From the NCBI GenBank assembly GCA_902489925.1, contig CABUBX010000119.1, positions 1-6,622 of the forward strand: a stretch of 6,622 nt of DNA, written 5' to 3'. Under the pieces are notes generated by a model. The model was not told the DNA's origin, ran no database searches, and was given only the letters and a program-made list of their open reading frames with translations. Source of the stretch: an uncultured Lachnospiraceae bacterium. GTDB taxonomy: Bacteria; Bacillota; Clostridia; Lachnospirales; Lachnospiraceae. This document shows positions 5,353-6,622 of this stretch, one piece after another (position 1 is the stretch's first letter; each line of letters opens with the position of its first letter). The position numbers and the translations under genes were made by a program.

Positions 5353-5411
5353 GCATTTTTTAGCAAAAATCATCAAAACATCTATTTGACAGTTTTTTCA
5401 TGTTTTTTTTC

Positions 5412-5452
5412 AAAAAAAAAGACAAAATGACCAAAATCACTTTGTCTTTTTT
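5412..5452 (-). terminator. Rho-independent terminator of the topoisomerase gene
   Basis: On the minus strand AAAAAAGACAAAGTGA (5452-5437) pairs with TCATTTTGTCTTTTTT (5430-5415) around a TTTTGG loop, giving 16 pairs with one G-U. The run of nine Ts at 5420-5412 continues past the stem. It starts 8 nt after the stop codon. The A-run on the other side would also let it act for plus-strand transcripts. Confidence 0.9.
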
Positions 5453-5460
5453 GTAACATT

Positions 5461-6622
5461 TTACTTTTTATAGTTTTCAGAAGTTTCTAAAAATTTTTGT
5501 CTCAGTATGTATTGATTGTTTAAATTCTGAACACCATACACCCTTTGTCCGATAAATTTTTCAAGCTTTGCCATATATTCCTCGGAGGTAATTGAGCCTT
5601 CTGCCACATAGGTAAGCCCCTTTTCCCAGCTTGCAGTAAGTTCAGGATTAAGGAGTGACTTAATCGAGCAGTCCACAACATCATAGACATTTTCACCAAG
5701 CTGGGTCGGTGTAATCATCTGCGTCTTTTTATTCAAAGCAAGATATTTTATAGAAACAAGCTTTTTTAAAATTTCTGCTCTTGTGGCACTTGTGCCTATG
5801 CCGCTGCCCTTTATCTGGGCGCGCAGTTCTTCATCCTCAATTAGCTGCCCCGCATTTTCCATAGCCAGAATCATGGAACCCGAATTATATCGCTTCGGCG
5901 GTGATGTTTCACCTTCCTTAACTGACATCGACTCGACCTCAAGCACGGCACCTTTTTTTAAATCCTTGACAATTTGGGCAAAATCTGCCGAGGCAGATGA
6001 ATTTTCTTCCTGTTTATCCCCCTCAGCCGCTTCCTTTTGTTTTGAAAACGAATAATTCAAAAGACGGAGATACCCTTCCTTAATCAATCCTTTATAACTT
6101 GTAAAAAAGGACTCTTTGCCTATTTTGGAAACGATGCTGATTTTCTGATACTCTGCCGCCGGATAAAATATGCACAAAAATCGACGGACGATAACCTCAT
6201 ATATATGCGCAAGCTTAAGATTTAAACTATTCAGTGCCGAAAGCCCCTGTCCTGTCGGAATAATCGCATAGTGGTCTGTAATCTGCTTATCATTGACATA
6301 TCTTGACGCAGAAAGATTTTTATAACCGCCCTTGTCGACGACAAGCGCCGCATATTCACCGCCATGTGGGTAATTTCTAAGTCCCGAAAGATTTTTATGA
6401 ATTTCCTTCGCGACCGCTGTCGAAAGCACTCTTGCATCGGTACGGGGATAAGTTACCAGCTTTTTCTCATAAAGTTCCTGAACCGCCTTTAAAGTTTCAT
6501 CCGGACTTAATTTAAACAGTCTTGAACAGTCATTTTGAAGCTCAGCCAGATTATATAACAGCGGCGGATTCTTTTTTTCCTTCTTTTTTTCTGCCTTTTC
6601 GACAACAGCCGTCACCGGCGGG
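5461..6622 (-). CDS. topB: Type IA DNA topoisomerase (topoisomerase III-like), C-terminal part
   Basis: The reading frame is open to the window edge, so the N-terminal TOPRIM half lies outside; about 386 codons are visible. Type IA topoisomerases cut one DNA strand through a 5'-phosphotyrosine and pass the other strand through. The catalytic tyrosine is in VTYPRTDAR (Tyr codon 6450-6448), preceded by LYNLAELQNDCSRLF, a typical topoisomerase III block. Further family motifs are DHYAIIPTGQ, PPKRYNSGSMILAMENAG and GSGIGTSATRAEIL, a topoisomerase III rather than TopA wording. A lysine-rich stretch EKAEKKKEKK and a Ser/Glu-rich linker (EGDKQEENSSASAD) look like solvent-exposed insertions. The protein stops shortly after the core with no cysteine pairs, so no C-terminal zinc ribbon is present. 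It is followed by a strong terminator. A GTG at 6615 is just an internal valine, not a start. Nearby genes give no sign of a mobile element, but such genes also occur on integrative elements. Confidence 0.93.
   Translation of the reverse strand, partial: PPVTAVVEKAEKKKEKKNPPLLYNLAELQNDCSRLFKLSPDETLKAVQELYEKKLVTYPRTDARVLSTAVAKEIHKNLSGLRNYPHGGEYAALVVDKGGYKNLSASRYVNDKQITDHYAIIPTGQGLSALNSLNLKLAHIYEVIVRRFLCIFYPAAEYQKISIVSKIGKESFFTSYKGLIKEGYLRLLNYSFSKQKEAAEGDKQEENSSASADFAQIVKDLKKGAVLEVESMSVKEGETSPPKRYNSGSMILAMENAGQLIEDEELRAQIKGSGIGTSATRAEILKKLVSIKYLALNKKTQMITPTQLGENVYDVVDCSIKSLLNPELTASWEKGLTYVAEGSITSEEYMAKLEKFIGQRVYGVQNLNNQYILRQKFLETSENYKK

Larger units (their letters stand above)
5203..5460 (-). 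promoter_or_regulatory. AT-rich intergenic control region upstream of thiolase
   Basis: This 258-bp stretch between the topoisomerase stop and the thiolase start holds the topoisomerase terminator, two extended -10 promoters, an imperfect inverted repeat between them, and the thiolase ribosome site. I see no gene and no recognised riboswitch in it. From the distal promoter the leader would be about 116 nt, from the proximal one about 45 nt. Confidence 0.8.

Noticed and set aside
5203..5460. Riboswitch or small RNA in the thiolase upstream spacer
   Set aside because: Beyond the terminator, promoters and one imperfect repeat I see no conserved aptamer-like core or second terminator before the gene.
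1..6622. CRISPR array, insertion sequence, phage or toxin-antitoxin genes
   Set aside because: No repeated spacer units, terminal inverted repeats with a transposase, or small paired genes are visible anywhere in the window.

Overview
The window looks like a chromosomal segment of a low-to-mid GC Firmicute, most likely a butyrate-type gut clostridium (Lachnospiraceae or a close relative). This is inferred from the clostridial thiolase and two-subunit CoA-transferase, the strong AAGGAG ribosome sites, the AT-rich spacers with extended -10 promoters, and the flavoprotein-cmk gene order. I cannot name a species. All recognised genes lie on the minus strand, so transcription runs from high to low coordinates. 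I see no tRNA, rRNA, IS element, CRISPR array or phage gene.

Layout in the direction of transcription. (1) 6622-5461 holds the C-terminal half of a type IA topoisomerase (topoisomerase III, topB-like), cut by the window edge and closed by a hairpin terminator at about 5412-5452. (2) A 258-bp AT-rich regulatory spacer follows, with two tandem extended -10 promoters and an imperfect inverted repeat lying between and overlapping them. (3) 5202-4021 is an acetyl-CoA C-acetyltransferase (thiolase). (4) A 116-bp spacer carries a perfect 17-bp inverted repeat whose right arm contains the -35 box of a good sigma-A promoter. (5) 3904-3224 and 3227-2556 are the alpha and beta subunits of a short-chain acyl-CoA:acetate/acetoacetate CoA-transferase, overlapping as ATGA and ending in a GC-rich terminator. 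(6) Directly behind that terminator an extended -10 promoter drives a tightly packed operon: an RpiR-family regulator (2456-1560), an HI0933/BaiN-like flavoprotein (1567-317), and cytidylate kinase (314 to beyond position 1).

How the genes work together. Thiolase condenses two acetyl-CoA to acetoacetyl-CoA. The CoA-transferase can exchange CoA between acetoacetyl-CoA and acetate or butyrate, in either direction. Together they are a thl-ctfAB / atoB-atoDA module for acetoacetate and short-chain acyl-CoA metabolism. No acetoacetate decarboxylase, crotonase, hydroxybutyryl-CoA dehydrogenase or acyl-CoA dehydrogenase is in the window, so the direction of flux cannot be read from it. The rpiR-flavoprotein-cmk unit looks like a separate transcript; whether the RpiR protein controls the neighbouring CoA genes is open.

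The gene content is mostly familiar. The parts most worth a second look are the regulatory spacers, a divergent and probably lengthened loop in the CoA-transferase alpha subunit, and the poorly understood flavoprotein coupled to both a sugar-phosphate-type regulator and cmk.
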